A stretch of DNA of 64,000 nucleotides, taken from Moringa oleifera (lineage: Eukaryota > Streptophyta > Magnoliopsida > Brassicales > Moringaceae). The notes beneath the pieces are model-generated. The model made no database searches and had not been told where the DNA came from. It saw only the letters and a list, made by a program, of their open reading frames with translations. A program made the translations under genes and the position numbers. The stretch spans positions 1,922,001 to 1,986,000 of the forward strand of contig JAJFZO010000537.1 in NCBI GenBank assembly GCA_021397835.1, written 5' to 3'. Position 1 is the first letter of the stretch. Every line of letters starts with the position of its first letter. Shown here piece by piece: positions 11,613 to 24,900 of the stretch.

Positions 11613-12670
11613 TTTTTACCATTAAAAACTAAATTATGGTATTAAGATATTAGGTGTGTAATGTTATATCAGACCTAATATCTTTATTAAACATTTTTTT
11701 TTTACTTTTATCATTAAAAAATAAATAATGATAATAAGATATTAAGTTTTTGGTGTTATACAATATCCAACGTCATTATTAAATTTTTTTTCTTTGTTTT
11801 TATCGTGCAAATAGATTTTGATAATAAGATGTTAGGTATTTGTTATTATGTCCTTGCTAATATTTTTACTAAATGCATTTCTTTATTCTTATCATGAAAA
11901 TAGATTTTGCTTTTATGATATTAGGTCTTTATACCATACATAAAGTCTCTATTAAATGGATTCCTTTATTTTTATCATGCAAATGGAATTTGATAACGAG
12001 ATATCCTACGTCGTGCCTTACGTCTTATTAAATACATTTCTCTATACTTTTCATGAAAAATAGATTTTTCTATTGAGTTTTTAGGTGTTTGATATTCTAT
12101 CATATCTAGTATATCTATTAAATGTTTTTTCTATCATGCAAATAGATCTTGATAAGGAGATATTAAGTGTTTGATGTTGTACCATAACTCACATCTCTAC
12201 GAACTGTAATTGTTAATTTTTATAATGAATAATGAATTTTTATGACGAGATATTAGAGTTTTAATGTCATACTATAGCTCAGATCTCTATAAATTGGATT
12301 TTGATAACAAGATAATAAGGATGTGGTGTTTTTTTGTTTAACGTGTTTGTTAAATATATTTCTTTATTTATATCAAGAAAGTGGATTTTAATAATGAAAG
12401 AGACGTTATGTTTACGAAATGTAATTTTTATTTTTATTATGAATACTAGATTTTGATAATAAAATATTAAATTTTTGACATTATACCATACTTAACATTT
12501 CTGATATTTTTTGTTTGCATTATGAAAGTGGATTTTGATGATAAAATAATGATTGTTAGATATTATATCAAACTTAACATCTGAAGCATGATTTTACTTT
12601 TACAATAAAAATGGATTTTGATAATAAAATGTTAGATATTTAGACTTATACCAATTTTACAGTCTTTGAC
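11613..12670. repeat. Degenerate AT-rich tandem array, units ~70-95 bp
   Basis: About twelve diverged units are recognisable by TTTTATCATGCAAATAGATT, then TTGATAATAAGATATTAGGT, then a TTATACCATACCTAATATCT-like part and TATTAAATGCATTT. Starts fall near 11613, 11704, 11791, 11888, 11973, 12046, 12131, 12216, 12357, 12428, 12520 and 12599. The first unit contains a perfect 10-bp dyad, GATATTAGGT (11646-11655) and ACCTAATATC (11673-11682), and later units keep decayed versions. The divergence suggests an old array. Confidence 0.7.
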
Positions 12671-13020
12671 AAAATGCAATATTTACAAAAAAAGTTTTAG
12701 TTAAAAGGAATTCTTTTCAAAACATCAATTTAATTTATTAAATATCAATTCTAAATGTTAAATGTGTCAAAATTTAGAGACAATTCGTAATTAATTTGGC
12801 ATTAATTTAATAGGTATCATAAGGGTATTAAGTCTTGAATCTAAATTTTATTTTCACAAATCAGTTTATTTTTAAAAAATTTAAATTAATTTTTAAATTT
12901 TTTTAAAAAATAAATTATTTTAAGTGCCAAATTAGATATTTAAAAAAATTAATGATAATTTTATTTTATTTTCATATTTTTTAAAAAAGTATAAAAAACA
13001 TTTTTTTTTGACTCGAAAAG
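12671..13020. other. Very AT-rich spacer
   Basis: Runs of A and T with no gene. It separates the tandem array from a sharply more GC-rich segment. Confidence 0.5.
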
Positions 13021-13560
13021 GAATTTTTCAAAAGATGTCATGAGACATTGACTTGTCCAAGTGTTCAACCTTCTACGTAGTGTGCACTTGTCCACGCGCT
13101 TTTTGAGCTGGGGGCTTCATTGTTATTCCCTGGCTGAGACACTTGGTCCGATAAGTGGTTGCTCTTGGGCTTGCTTACTGTCCACTTCATCCAAAATTGG
13201 GCACCTCGAAATGTCTAACATCGTTGATATAGCTCGACATTGCGCACCATGTAATTCCGTTCCTTCATGTTTCTTGAAGCAAAGCGGGCTGGTCCAAGCC
13301 TGCAGGACCTAACGGTGGCAACGTCGTAACTTCTGGATCCTCTCCACTGGATCAATGAATTCGAGTTGAACCTTCGCTAGAGTGGTTGGTGTTCTCCTTG
13401 GCAGCATGTGAAAGAGAAAACTTACAATTTACGAAGAGCACACCACCTTTTCATAAGTTTCCAAGAAATGGTATCAACATTGTGAATATGCTTCACGGGT
13501 TGGAAGATCCTTGGAGGAGAACAACATAAACTTAACTCTCTATTTGTTAATGAAAATCTA
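13021..13560. other. GC-richer segment of unknown origin
   Basis: Composition jumps relative to both flanks. CACTTGTCCA and GACTTGTCCAAGTG occur as short repeats near 13051-13095. No convincing protein is encoded on either strand. The sequence from about 13300 to 13560 resembles an LTR or leader in texture, but no partner repeat was found in the window. Confidence 0.3.
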
Positions 13561-16500
13561 TGTTAGAATTTGGTTTTTCTCTTATTTATATCTATCTTTA
13601 AATGCTGTTTATTTATTACATGGTGACATCCTCCATCCCTTGTCAGATGGTTCCATTCTTTCAGCTTTTCTGATCTTGTGTGTATAGACCCTCCAGCCGT
13701 GGGATGGAGCCTTCATCATCCTTTCTGACATGATTACTTAAAACTCCTGATCTACAACAATTGAAGTCAGTCTAGGTTGTGGAGAATCATTCTTATGCAT
13801 AGATAGATATCACTTTCCTACAATATATATACATATATATATAGCATGCTTTCACTAAAGATGGACATTAACGTTAAGTAAAAATGTTTACCCACGTCAC
13901 ATTGAAAGCATGACAGCACAGTAAACTAAATTAAAAAGGGAACATGCTCCAATTTGATTCATAGGCATGGACAACTGTATAGTAATAGGACTACTTAATC
14001 AGATTTAGGTTTCTAGTTGTCCATTACACGCAAAGATTGCCTACTTACTCAAATTGAGAGTTCCAAGTAAATGCTAGAAGGGTATTTCTCCACTAACTCC
14101 AACTATATTAGAGATTCCTCTTTCTTGGCCGTGGCAACTGAAATCATTTGATACAAATACAAGAAAGCAGCATGCAACACGCATGTTTTTTGCATTTGGA
14201 ATCCTACAAGTAACCAGAATCAGCTGTGCTGTGTCAAGTACACAAAAATTTAAGGCAACAAATCTGCTATCAAAAACTGCATCAAACAACACTTTTATGC
14301 ATAATAAATTAGAACCATCTTATTGATTCGTTGGACTAGCACGTAGAAATATTTGAAGGTAAGACTTTCCCATAAGAAGAAAGGTGTGACTTAGAGGATG
14401 TAGGGTTCATGTTTGATTTGCTATTAAGTTGCTATATGACAGCTATCAAGATTGAATGTTCTATCCATTTTGTGCCATAGTCTATCCAATTAAATGTAGT
14501 AGAGTGATATTCTGCCAACTTGGTATGAGAATTCCTTAAAACATTATCTAGTGCAAGTGATCATAAATATTCATTTGGCATTGAAGACTATACTTGTCTA
14601 ATTTCTAGCATATATAGCTACTAACATAAAATCATGACCCCGATAAGTAAAGAGAAATCGAAAGGGAAAAAAAAGAAAAAAGTGATGGAACGTGATTAAT
14701 ATCATATTGCTGTCGATGCTGTCTTACTCAGAAAAAGGGGATTTAATTTCATCATAGCCACAAAGGGGAAGTGATTAACATCATGTTGTTTTCCAGGCCC
14801 TTCCAATCAAATTAATGGAAAGTTTTTAAGTCTTCATCCTTTATTTTAGCAATAAATTTGCAATCTTTAAAGGACCGATACTAAGGCCGAAAGTTAAAGC
14901 TTATCCATCTGATTAATGTAGTCAAGATGACCATAGCGACACAAATTTTAAATATATGAGATTTAGAATATATGGATAACTAAATTCCTTGCCCTGATTG
15001 TCAAATAATTCATGGGTTGTCGATCATTTCAAAATTCAGACAAACTGAAAGTGCATCACCGATTCATTAATCATATCCACGTTTCCTATACGTGGCCATC
15101 AAAACAAGCATTGAACCTCTCTTGCTAAATGGTATGCAAAAATGACAGGCAATAATTATACACTTTTTTTTTCTAAGTTTTGTCTTGTTCTTTTCTTAAA
15201 TTGGCCAAATCCTGCACCATCCAGATCATTCTTGGACTTGTGGGGTGAGCTCAATTCTTATCATCTTCTTTTCCAGAAAAAGAGTGCAATTAAAGCGATG
15301 TGCTAAAGAATTCATGAAATGAGTTCTCTACGTAACATTTAAAGAATTTAGACATGTCATTTTCTCAATTAAAGGGGGAAAAAAAAAGCCGGTAAAAGCT
15401 GGAATACTCTAGAACCAAATTTTTGGAGCTCTACTCCATGCTATGTTGGTGTTTTTCCTTAGGGAAGCACCATTTGTTAGTTCTTCCTATCTTTTCTAAA
15501 CCTGCGTGTACTACCATTATCAATTATGAATTACTAACTCTATTTTGCAAAATTAGCCCATTTTGTTTTAATAACTTTTTTGTACTTTATCATTTTACTA
15601 AGCATAGAAAACATAGGAAATTGGTAACAAGGATTCTGAATGACTCATAGTTTACTGGAATTAATGTTAAATGCATAAAAAAGGATGATTTAATTATAAT
15701 ATTCTTAATTTTTAGGGTTAAACTTCCAAACTACAGATTTTTTTTTTTTTTGAGCTTTCATGTAACACGCTCTTTTCCATTTGTCTTCTCTTTCTCCAAT
15801 GATTTGTCTATGTCCACATGGTTCTTTGCAGTGATTTTGACATAGTTAAAGTAACGCTATACAAATAGCATTCTTTATAGATGGAACTTTGTACTCGGAA
15901 TATTTACATTTGTTTTGTCTATATATAGATATATGAGAAACAGTCTTAAATAAAATAATAATCTTACCAATGATTTCCCTTTCGTATGTACCAATATCAA
16001 AATTAATATGTTTTTCTATATACCGACTGTATCTTCGGAGCCAGCCTGGAATATTTGGATACATGTCAGCGATTTATAGTGCTTAAAGTACTGAAAAATA
16101 CACCAACCCATGACACATAATACAAAATACTTAGCCTATAATGTCTAAATATAATTGTGTTGGGTTTTCTTGATCATCCAGTGTTATGAAGTATATTGTT
16201 GAAAGATTGTGTATCTAATGAAAAGAGGTAGTCTCCAAATTAGACATTAATTCAGCTAGGAACTACAATTTTGGTCCAGCCAGCTTTTCATGGATGTGTA
16301 TGATAATACCAACTTCAAATTAGATGTGACCACTTCTTAAAAAGTGTTCTATCTCTACTTTTTCCCTCCAAACTTCGGTAAGTTTCTTTTACTTTCTTGA
16401 AGCATTTGCAAAAGAAAAATCATGTGTTCGTGTGGCGAGCATTAACAAGCATAAAGGAAAAAGTGAATCATCATCAATATTTATCGATACCTTGTCCCAT

Positions 16501-17535
16501 TAATCTCAAAGAAGGATGATTTCTTTAGTAAGCATCATTTTCAACGACTACGAGTCTCTATTTTTTTTAGCAATAATGCAGGCCTTCATCAAAGATGAAA
16601 TAACATTTGTGCATTAATGCTTGTTTCTTTTTCGACAAAAACCTAAGCTTTCATCGAAAGTGAAAGCATTCAAAAGTTTTCATTTCTTTTTAAAAAAAGA
16701 ATTTGTGGCATGACATGCAACTAATTGTTAAGCAGAGATCAGAGCACTGAATTAGATTGGTTAAATAATTGAACGTGAAGGCCCACGGTGGTGTATGCTT
16801 TAGCAGTGAAGAAATGAATCTTTGACCAGTGCTTTTAGGAGAAGAAGACTTCATGGTGTTTCAATTATAGAGGCCTTTTTATCTATAGAATTGGATGTTG
16901 ATGCAAAAGGATTGATTGCAGTGTTTCACTCAAAGAAGAGCTTTGTTTTAACAACTGACACGTAGGGTTTTGTGACGTTCCTTTCTCTTTGAAATAAGAC
17001 ATTTTGTCAAAGACACAAAAGAGATGAATAAAAAAGGAGAACCCTTTATGTTTTCCGTATTGTTTATGCACGAAACCAAAACGCTGCATGGGTAAGCTAG
17101 CTGGCATTATTAACTGATACAGTGGTGGTGTTTCAGTTTTAAAAGACTGCAAACAAACCAGTTGCAGCCAATGAAAGAAGATCAGAAAAAGAACGGTATC
17201 TACCTCTTGCTTTTGTTTAAATGTGTCAAGAATATGCTGAGAGGACGGCTCAATTTAAGGTCTCTAAGAAGAACCAAGAGTTAATGCGCGAGTGCAAGTT
17301 GGTCTTATTGAGATAGCCTATTTAAATTTGGTGATAAAGCATGCATGAATACGAATGAACCCATTTAGGTATACCATAATTGACACAATAAATGATTTCT
17401 CAAGAGTTTACTTAAGATTGTATGCGGAGAAATTTAGAGTTTTAATGAAATATATATATATGGATTAATTACATCAAAAAAACTACTCTTAAAATTTATA
17501 TTTTTTTTAAATTCTTAATATCTTCAAAATGAAAG
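13561..17535. other. Intergenic AT-rich DNA
   Basis: No coding sequence, RNA gene or repeat array could be supported. A short TA-rich run lies at about 13820-13845. Small open frames in this stretch lack any recognisable motif and look like chance. Confidence 0.5.
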
Positions 17536-17753
17536 TGTAAGATTCAAATAGTAAAAATTTTAGCGAGTTTATTGGCACAAGAATCTACCATTTAAACAGT
17601 CTTTATAGAAAAATTCTAAAAATGCAAATATAATAGCTTCTTAAATATTTAGTAACAATCAAAATAACAAGTCAATACTAAAATATCCCTTAATAATAGG
17701 GATTTAATACGCACGATCAAACTACTCGATAAAAATCTACTATTATCTTAACA
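17536..17753 (-). repeat. Copia LTR, left (3' LTR)
   Basis: 218 bp, beginning TGTAAGATTC and ending ATCTTAACA, with TG...CA termini. The polypurine tract AAGGGAAGA of the minus strand abuts its right edge at about 17754-17762, which fixes it as the 3' LTR. Confidence 0.8.
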
Positions 17754-17797
17754 TCTTCCCTTAAACTAATTGTTGTTAACATTTAGTTTGACAACAA

Positions 17798-19300
17798 TCA
17801 GTTTAAATCAAACAATGAACACATTCCCATTAGCTTGCGTGGCTTCACAAATGCATTTAGCTTCAAAGACTTTGTCATCACATCTGCTACTTGTTTCTCA
17901 GTATTATAATATACAAATTGTATTGCTCTATCTTGTGTGAGTTCACAAAGAAAATGAAAACGCACATGAATATGCTTGCGATGTTCATGCATCATAAGAT
18001 ATTTTGCAAGTTGAATTATTGAGTTGTAGTCATAATAAACAATTAAAGACTTGCTTTGTGTATGACCTAGCTTATCTAAAATCCTTCTTAGCTGAACTAC
18101 TTGGCAAGAACATGCAACTGCAACTGTGAACTCTGTTTCTGTAATAAAGAAGGATACCACTTGTTGCTTCTTAGATAAGTAAGATATTGAACTAGAACTG
18201 AAAAGAAACATACGTCCTGAAGTGCTTTTTCGACCATCTAAGTCTCCTGCATAGTCATTACTTGTGTATGAAATAAATTTTGTGCTTCCTCCTTTCTTGT
18301 AAAACACCACATAATCAATAAGCCCTTTTAAATGCCTTAAAATCTTCCTTGCTACTTGTAAATGGATCTTTATGGATTGTTCCATGTATCTGTAAATAAG
18401 ACTAATAGCAAACATAACATTTAGTCATGTAGCAATTAAGTACATAAGACCTTCCACTATCTGCTTATAATAAGTATTGTAAATTTTCTTGCCATCTTCA
18501 TCCTTTTGAAGCTTTTCTCCTGAAACCATCGGATCATGGACTGGATTGCTTTTGTCCATGCCAAATCTTTCTAGTATTTCGATTACATACTTTTTCTGAG
18601 TAACGAAAATGCCACTGGTCATATTCACTTCAATTCCAAGAAAGTATCTCATTTTTCTCAAGTCAGTCATATCAAATCCATTCATCCTAGAATTTTAAAA
18701 TTTAACGATCCTAAAGTCTTCATTGTCAATAAATATAAGATCATTAATATACGAGCTTATGATCAAAATTTTACCTCCTATGCTGTTTTTGATAAACAAA
18801 TTAGGTTTATGAGGACACTTTTCAATACCTCCTTTCACAAGATATGATTCTATGCGACTATATCAAGTGTAAGGAGCTTGTTTCAGTCCATAAAGGGTCT
18901 TCTTTAACTTGTAAACTTTCTAATCCATCCACATGACTGTTTAACAAATACTTCCTCAATTAATTCACCATGTAGAAAAGTTAATTTTACATCCAACTGA
19001 TAAATAACCCATCCCTTTTGAGCTACCAGTGCAAGTACTGATTTGATAGTATCTAATCTTACTATTGGTGCAAAAGCTTCATTGTAGTCAACTCCATGTT
19101 GTTGAGCATATTCTTTTGCAATGAGTCGTGCTTTGTATTTGTCTATTCCTGCATTTTCATTGAGCTTTGTTTTATATGTCCATTTTACATCAATTTTCTT
19201 TCCCCCTATTGGTAAATATGTTAGCTCCCATGTCCTGCTCTTTTTTTATTGAATTTATTTCTAAATCCATGGTACTTTTCCATTTTTCACTCTTCACGGC
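17798..19300 (-). pseudogene. Copia reverse transcriptase and RNase H remnant
   Basis: RNase H occupies 17798-18415 and is open for 205 codons. It contains SNDYAGDLDGRKSTSG and ETEFTVAVAC, against the usual DADWAGD..DRRSTSG and EAEY, so the first acidic residue is Asn. It also keeps MMHEHRKHIHVRFHFLCE and DVMTKSL. The RT C-terminal part is at 18425-18685 (LRKMRYFLGIEV). The catalytic YVDD box reads YIND at 18740-18751, losing one metal-binding Asp. Upstream RT sequence continues to about 19300 with stops between the blocks. The C-terminal end of the polyprotein is only about 50 bp from the polypurine tract, as expected. Confidence 0.88.
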
Positions 19301-19499
19301 TTCTTCAAAACTTGTTGGATCAGTGGCTGCAAACATAACCAAATTAGTCATATTTTCTTCTTCTTCAGAAAGTTCTTCTCCAATCTCATAATCTCTTATC
19401 CAAAAAAGGTTGTTGTCTATTTCTTCTTATATTTGAATGTGGTGAGCTTCCATTTGTTAAACCATTTCAGTTTTCTACTTCTTTTATTATTTCGTTAAT

Positions 19500-20480
19500 G
19501 TTTGGTTCATCATTTTGTAGCATCATATCGTCTTCTTATTCATCTTCTCCTTCTAATTCGACTATAATGGCTTCCTCATACTTTCTATCATAATCCCTAC
19601 TTTTATCTTCTTCAATAATAACATCTCTACTCATAATAATTTTTTGAATAGATGGATCATACAACCTATACGCTTTTGATTCTTTGCTTACTCCAAGTAG
19701 AGCGTAGTCCACACTTTTCTTTTATCTATCTCGCTTATTCTCTCATTTGGAATATGAGCATGAGATACACATCCAAAAACTCTAAAGTACTCAACTAACG
19801 GTTTAGGTCCACTCCATGCTTCTTTTGAAGTCTTATCTTTTATAAGTGTTGGACATCGATTTAGCACATGAATTGCCCAATTTATAGCTTTAAACCAAAA
19901 GGTCTTTAGCATTTTTCTTTCACAAAGCATGTTAAGAGCCACATTCTTAATGGTCCTATTCTTTATTTTCGCAACCCTGTTCCATTGTGGTGTGTATTTA
20001 GTTGTTAATTATCTACTTAAGCCATTCTTCTTAGAAAAAATAGTAAACTCATGGGATGCAAATTCACCACCTCGATCAGTATGCAAAAACTTTAGAAATG
20101 CATTCATTTCATTCTTCAGATGCTTTTTAAAGCTCTTAAAAGTATCAAAGGCTTGTGATTTTTTTGCTAAAAAGTACACTAAAGTTTTATGATTGTAATC
20201 ATCAATGAAAGTAATTAAGTACCTTTTTTTGCCATTTAAGATAGATGCGATTAGACTGCATATGTTAGCATGAACCAACTATAACAGCCATGATGCTCTC
20301 CATGCATTTTGTTTTGGAAATGGATCCTTCTTTTGTTTCCCTGCTAGACAATCTTTGTAAATTCTTGAAGAAGTCTTAAGTTGTGGCATGCCATTCACCG
20401 TCTTCTTCTATTTAAGGGTTTTCAAGGTGGTCATATTTATAATACCACAATTGAGCTAGATCCTTAGTGATTGTGCAAAA
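19500..20480 (-). pseudogene. Copia integrase remnant
   Basis: The catalytic core is at 20009-20278, with NGKKRYLITFIDDYNHKTLV and LHTDRGGEF. These carry the two Asp positions of the DDE triad. The region continues at 19688-19942 with HVLNRCPTL..K..EAWSGPKP and RVFGCVSHAHIP, the standard copia integrase C-terminal signature. Frame changes separate the two blocks. The zinc-binding HHCC region near 20300-20450 is decayed. Confidence 0.85.
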
Positions 20481-20850
20481 CAAGATAAATCATCTATATG
20501 AGAAACAATATGTAAAGGGAACATTCTATTTGAGGACATTGTTGTTTCCATAATTAAACCTTTTTCTAAATGATAAACCTTACATTTTCCATGTTTAAAT
20601 AAAAATTGTTTAGACCTTTTACTTGCTGCTAATCAATGCTCAATAAATTATTCTTTAATTTAAGCATATAAAACGCTCCAATGATGATCTTTGAGACTTT
20701 ATGTCTCACACTACCTTTTCCCTTCACCATTATGCTAGAATTGTTTCTAAGTTTCATAGTTTCTCTAAAATTTTCATCTAATTTAGAAAAAATTTCTTGT
20801 TCCCACATATATGATTATTATATCCTGAGTAAAGAAAACCACACATCTTT

Positions 20851-21710
20851 CTATGTTACTTGGTCAGTCTTCATATATAAAAGCACTTCTTCTTCAACCT
20901 TGGTAAAATTTGCTTTTTTACTTTGACATTCATATTGATAATGTCCAAGTTTACAACAATGATAGGATTCCACAACTAACTTATCAAAGCTTGATAAGCC
21001 TCTTCCCTTGCCACGAACACCTCCATGATCTCGTCCTCTTCCTTTTCCTGCTCTCCCTTCAAGAGCTACCTTCAAAGCTTGCTTTTTGATCACTAGACTA
21101 CTCATGTGTTGTTCATACACTAACAAACTACTTTGTAGCTGATCAATAGTTAAAGCATCAATGTCATTAGATTCCATAATTGAACAGATAACATAGTTGA
21201 ATTTTTAAGTCATAGATCATAAGATCTTCTTAATGATAACATCCTTCATAGCCTCACCATGAGCCCTCATTTTGTTAGCTATGTTGAGAGTTTAAGCACA
21301 ATATTCATTCACTAATTCTCCTTTCATTTTAAGAATTTCAAACTCTCTTCTAAACACTTATAGCTGTGCTGGCTTGACTCTTGTTGCCCCTTGATACTTT
21401 TACTTCAAGGAGTCCAAAATCTCTTTATAGCATCTTTGTTCAAGATAGTCTCTAGAATTAGTTTGTCAATTGCTTGAAAGAGATAGTTTTTTGTCTGCAA
21501 ATCCTTAAGCTTTTACTCCTCCATCACCTTCTTTTGCCCTTCAATAACAAAAACACCACCAACTACTTCAGGGATCCCATGCTCCACCAAGCTTCAGTAT
21601 TCTTTGGATCGCAAAAAATTCTCCATGAGCATTGCCCAATAATCCTAGTGACCATCGAGTTTTAGAATTGCCAATTGAACAAAGATGCTTTTTATTATCA
21701 TCTAGTTGCC
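20851..21710 (-). pseudogene. Copia gag remnant with damaged zinc knuckle
   Basis: The N-terminal part near 21560-21700 gives LDGH-x-DYWAMLMENFLRSK and SLVEHGIPEV, the typical start of plant copia gag (UBN2/DUF4219 type). The C-terminal block at 20851-21177 has IDQLQSSLLVYEQHM followed by a basic Gly/Arg-rich linker and SYHCCKLGHYQYEC. In the CCHC knuckle (C-x2-C-x4-H-x4-C) the first Cys is Ser while the other three ligands remain. Stops interrupt the middle. Confidence 0.8.
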
Positions 21711-21762
21711 ACTTCGTTGAAAGAACTGTTGTTTTCAAGTTTTGATTAGGCCCTATAGCAAA

Positions 21763-21774
21763 GCTCTGATACTA
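21763..21774 (-). other. Copia primer-binding site (initiator Met tRNA type)
   Basis: The minus strand reads TAGTATCAGAGC, one mismatch from TGGTATCAGAGC, the usual tRNA-iMet primer site of plant copia elements. It lies just inside the right LTR, confirming the orientation. Confidence 0.8.
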
Positions 21775-21783
21775 AATCTTAAA

Positions 21784-21979
21784 AGTAAAAGGAAAAGATT
21801 CAAATAGTAAAAATTTTAAAGTGAATTTATAAACATGAAAATCTACTATTTAAATAGCTGTAACTAAAAAAATTTAAAAATCTGCAGGCATATGTAACAA
21901 CTTCATAAATATGTGATAACAATCAACATAACAAGACACTATCAAACTACTCACTAAAAATTTGCAACTACTCTTAACA
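21784..21979 (-). repeat. Copia LTR, right (5' LTR)
   Basis: It shares AGATTCAAATAGTAAAAATT at its left and ATCAAACTACTC and CTCTTAACA at its right with the other LTR, but is about 20 bp shorter and has lost the terminal TG. Identity by eye is well below that of a recent insertion. Confidence 0.7.
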
Positions 21980-24900
21980 TTCTTTTATAATTTTTGTGAA
22001 TATTAAATTATTTTGAATACAGATGATGTGCATGTGATTTTTATTTATGTAATTATTTTAATATCTTTTTAAATACTATTTAATAAATAAATTCTTTCTT
22101 TGTATCAAACTTAACAAAAAAATATAAAATAATATTTAAAGAGAATAAAAACTATTTTATTTATTTTAACAGTATTTAATAGTTAAATTAATTACATAAG
22201 TAAAAGTTATACACATCACCTATCCGTGCAAAATTATTAATATTAATAAAAAATATAAATGAAAATCTTAGTTTGAAAATTCAATAAAAATGTATGTTTT
22301 AAATAAATTTAATTTTTTTATCCTACAGTGAACAAAATGGATGTCCCCTTGATTTAGTTAACCATATATACATATATAATTGTCAAGAAGCTAACATTTG
22401 GAGTTAGATACACTATAACCATACAAAATTAAATTATTTGATCAATGCAAAACAGACAAAAGTCATGAATGAAGAATGAAATGATATTGAGAGAATACAA
22501 ATCAATTTGCTATTGAAGAAAGCAATAATCTTTTAAACTTAGTTGGTTCTTGCATGAACGGAGCTTGTTAATTCATGTGTGTTTTTGTCCTAAAACTTTT
22601 CTCAGATTATTTTCTTCTCTAGTTGCAGGAAATGAAGGACAATGATGAATTTTCTTGCGTGTGGTGGTTGTATTGTGCTGGGTGGGTGCCTTTTATATTT
22701 ATGTTCAGTGACGCTAAAGGAGTCCTGACACGATCCAACTCTCACCTGAGAAACAGACAAACAATGAATCAGTATCCCATGATCACCCACTTGAGACCTT
22801 GCCTTTAGTAGTGGAATCTCACGCACTCCCTGTTCTTGAGATCTATAATGGATAGAGAGGAAGAGAAAATTAAAAAAGAAGAATCAAATTGGCGTCACCC
22901 GATCCTGCATGCCTCTTGGAGCTGCCCCTAAAATCCCAACACTGACTATGTTGGGAGGACCCCTCACTGTTTCCACTCTTACCACTACTCTCATACCCTT
23001 ATACGCATTGAGACCTAATTCATGTCACGATGGGAGACAATCTGGAGGGCACGCCCAGCTCAGCATGTCCCTTGAAGACATTTTTTCTTTTTTTACTGTA
23101 TAATTTTGCTAGCATTTTCGGGTCTGACTGTACACCAATCATTTCACCATTACAACAATTTGATCCAGACCAAAGCTAGTTGGTCACTGCAATTTGTTGC
23201 ACCATTTGTCGGTCGCAGGCTGGCCGAGATGGCAATGTCTCATGATAATTGAGGGGTGATTAGATACCCATTTTGGCTCATGGTGCTCCACTTAGCCACT
23301 GCTCTTGAGATACTTTTGGACTCTCCGTTCGGCAAATAATATCAATCTTACATGTGATTAGAAATGGTAATTCTCGATCGCTTCTGTACCAACTTGTGCC
23401 ACTCCATCATTCACAGCTCTCTCTGCCCTCACTGGTAACAAAGAAGGGACAGAAAAGTATATGGTGGAGCCCTAATTAATTTTTGTGGCTTAGAAGAAAG
23501 CCGTGCGCAGCTCCTAACAATTTTGGCCCCTCCTCAGAAAGCAAATAATTGAAACATTAAACATCAGGAAATTAATTAAACACCGCTGCGTCTTGAAAGT
23601 GAAAAAAAAAGAAAGCACCAATACAGTTTAAAGGCTCTCCATCATTGGCCTACTAGTAATCAAGTCGAATGAGATTGCGCATTAAGCACACAAATTAATA
23701 ATCCCTTTGGCTGGATATCATTCTCCCCCGTTAAGAGCTTTTTGATAAAGAATAATAATATTATTTTAATAATTTACAATATTAAAAATTTTTAAATTAT
23801 TAAAATTTTATTAAATTATTACCTATCATAATTTTATTAAAAATTCAGTATAATTTAAATTTATTGAGGACCCTAATTTTGTTTTTGCAAGTTTAATTAT
23901 TTATTTCAATACAATTATATTATAATGACATACAAATAAAATAATTATTTGATATTTAGCTAATAAAAAAGGGTAATAGTAAATTGAAATTTTTGAATTT
24001 ATGCTAACCAATTACTGTTTGGAATTTGGTCCGAAAGCAATATAAAAATAATCTTTTTGATTGGGACGTGATTGAACCAAAGTAAAAAAGGAAATCCAAA
24101 TTCTTAAAAATGTAGGAACCCAAAAGACTATTATTATAAGGCTTGTGTTTTAATTGCTCTAAAGAGTCAAGGACACATACCCTACAATCTAGATTTTAAG
24201 CAATTCATCATGTGCTCTGTCATGATTGATGATTGCACCCACCAAACTTTGCCTTTAATGCTTGTCTTGTCTAATTCTATAAATCTTTAATTCTTCCTCT
24301 TTGGAACGAACATAATTAAGCAGCAAAACTACTTTTTGATTGCTTAGTAGAACATGTCAAGCTTCACTAGGATGACTTTCCAAAAGAATATTTTGCATGT
24401 GGGTTTTATAAAAGGGATACAAACCCTCAATTTCTTATTGAATTACTAAACACAATCTTTTCCAAAGACAATTAAAATTAAGTATTAATTAAATCCAGCC
24501 CTTAAATTTCTTTTTCAAGATAAAATTCAGACTAAGCATTGCCTTCTCATGCCGTGGCCTATGATTTAGTTCAATAGACAAGGCTAGGAGGATTGAATCA
24601 AATGTTTAATCCTTTTTAATATATCTAAAATGGGTGGATGGAAAATTCTGAAATGGAAGATCTATGCCCATTGAAATATGTAAAAGTGGAGATATGAAAT
24701 CTCAAAGTTGGAAATATTTAGCCCACAAGACAATATATATATATGCTTTATTCTTCCTCTCAATATTTTCATGGTTGATGTGATGAATCCATGCGGCATA
24801 TCTACCATGAAGACGTCAACTAGGGCATATATCTCTTATCCAATAAGAAATTATGGTTTTTTCAAAAGCATTACTGTCTTCAATTTGAATTTTACTATTG

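Larger units (their letters stand above)
17536..21979 (-). mobile_element. Decayed Ty1/copia LTR retrotransposon
   Basis: A complete but dead copia-type element: left LTR, polyprotein remnant in the order gag, protease, integrase, RT, RNase H read right to left, primer site, and right LTR. The PR-IN-RT-RH order places it in copia rather than gypsy. Its length of 4.44 kb is typical. The LTRs are diverged and no target-site duplication was found (GAAAG on the left against TTCTT on the right). Internal stops, a mutated RT active site and a damaged zinc knuckle show that it is inactive. Confidence 0.88.

Noticed and set aside
13061..13312. 83-codon plus-strand ORF in the GC-richer island
   Set aside because: No recognisable domain. 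Open frames are expected by chance when composition is less AT-rich.
17536..21979. Potentially active copia element
   Set aside because: Frameshifts and stops, YIND in place of YVDD, loss of the first zinc-knuckle Cys and diverged LTRs all show it is dead.
22602..23103. Overlapping open frames on both strands, possibly a small gene
   Set aside because: No motif, no splice or promoter context, and both strands are equally open.
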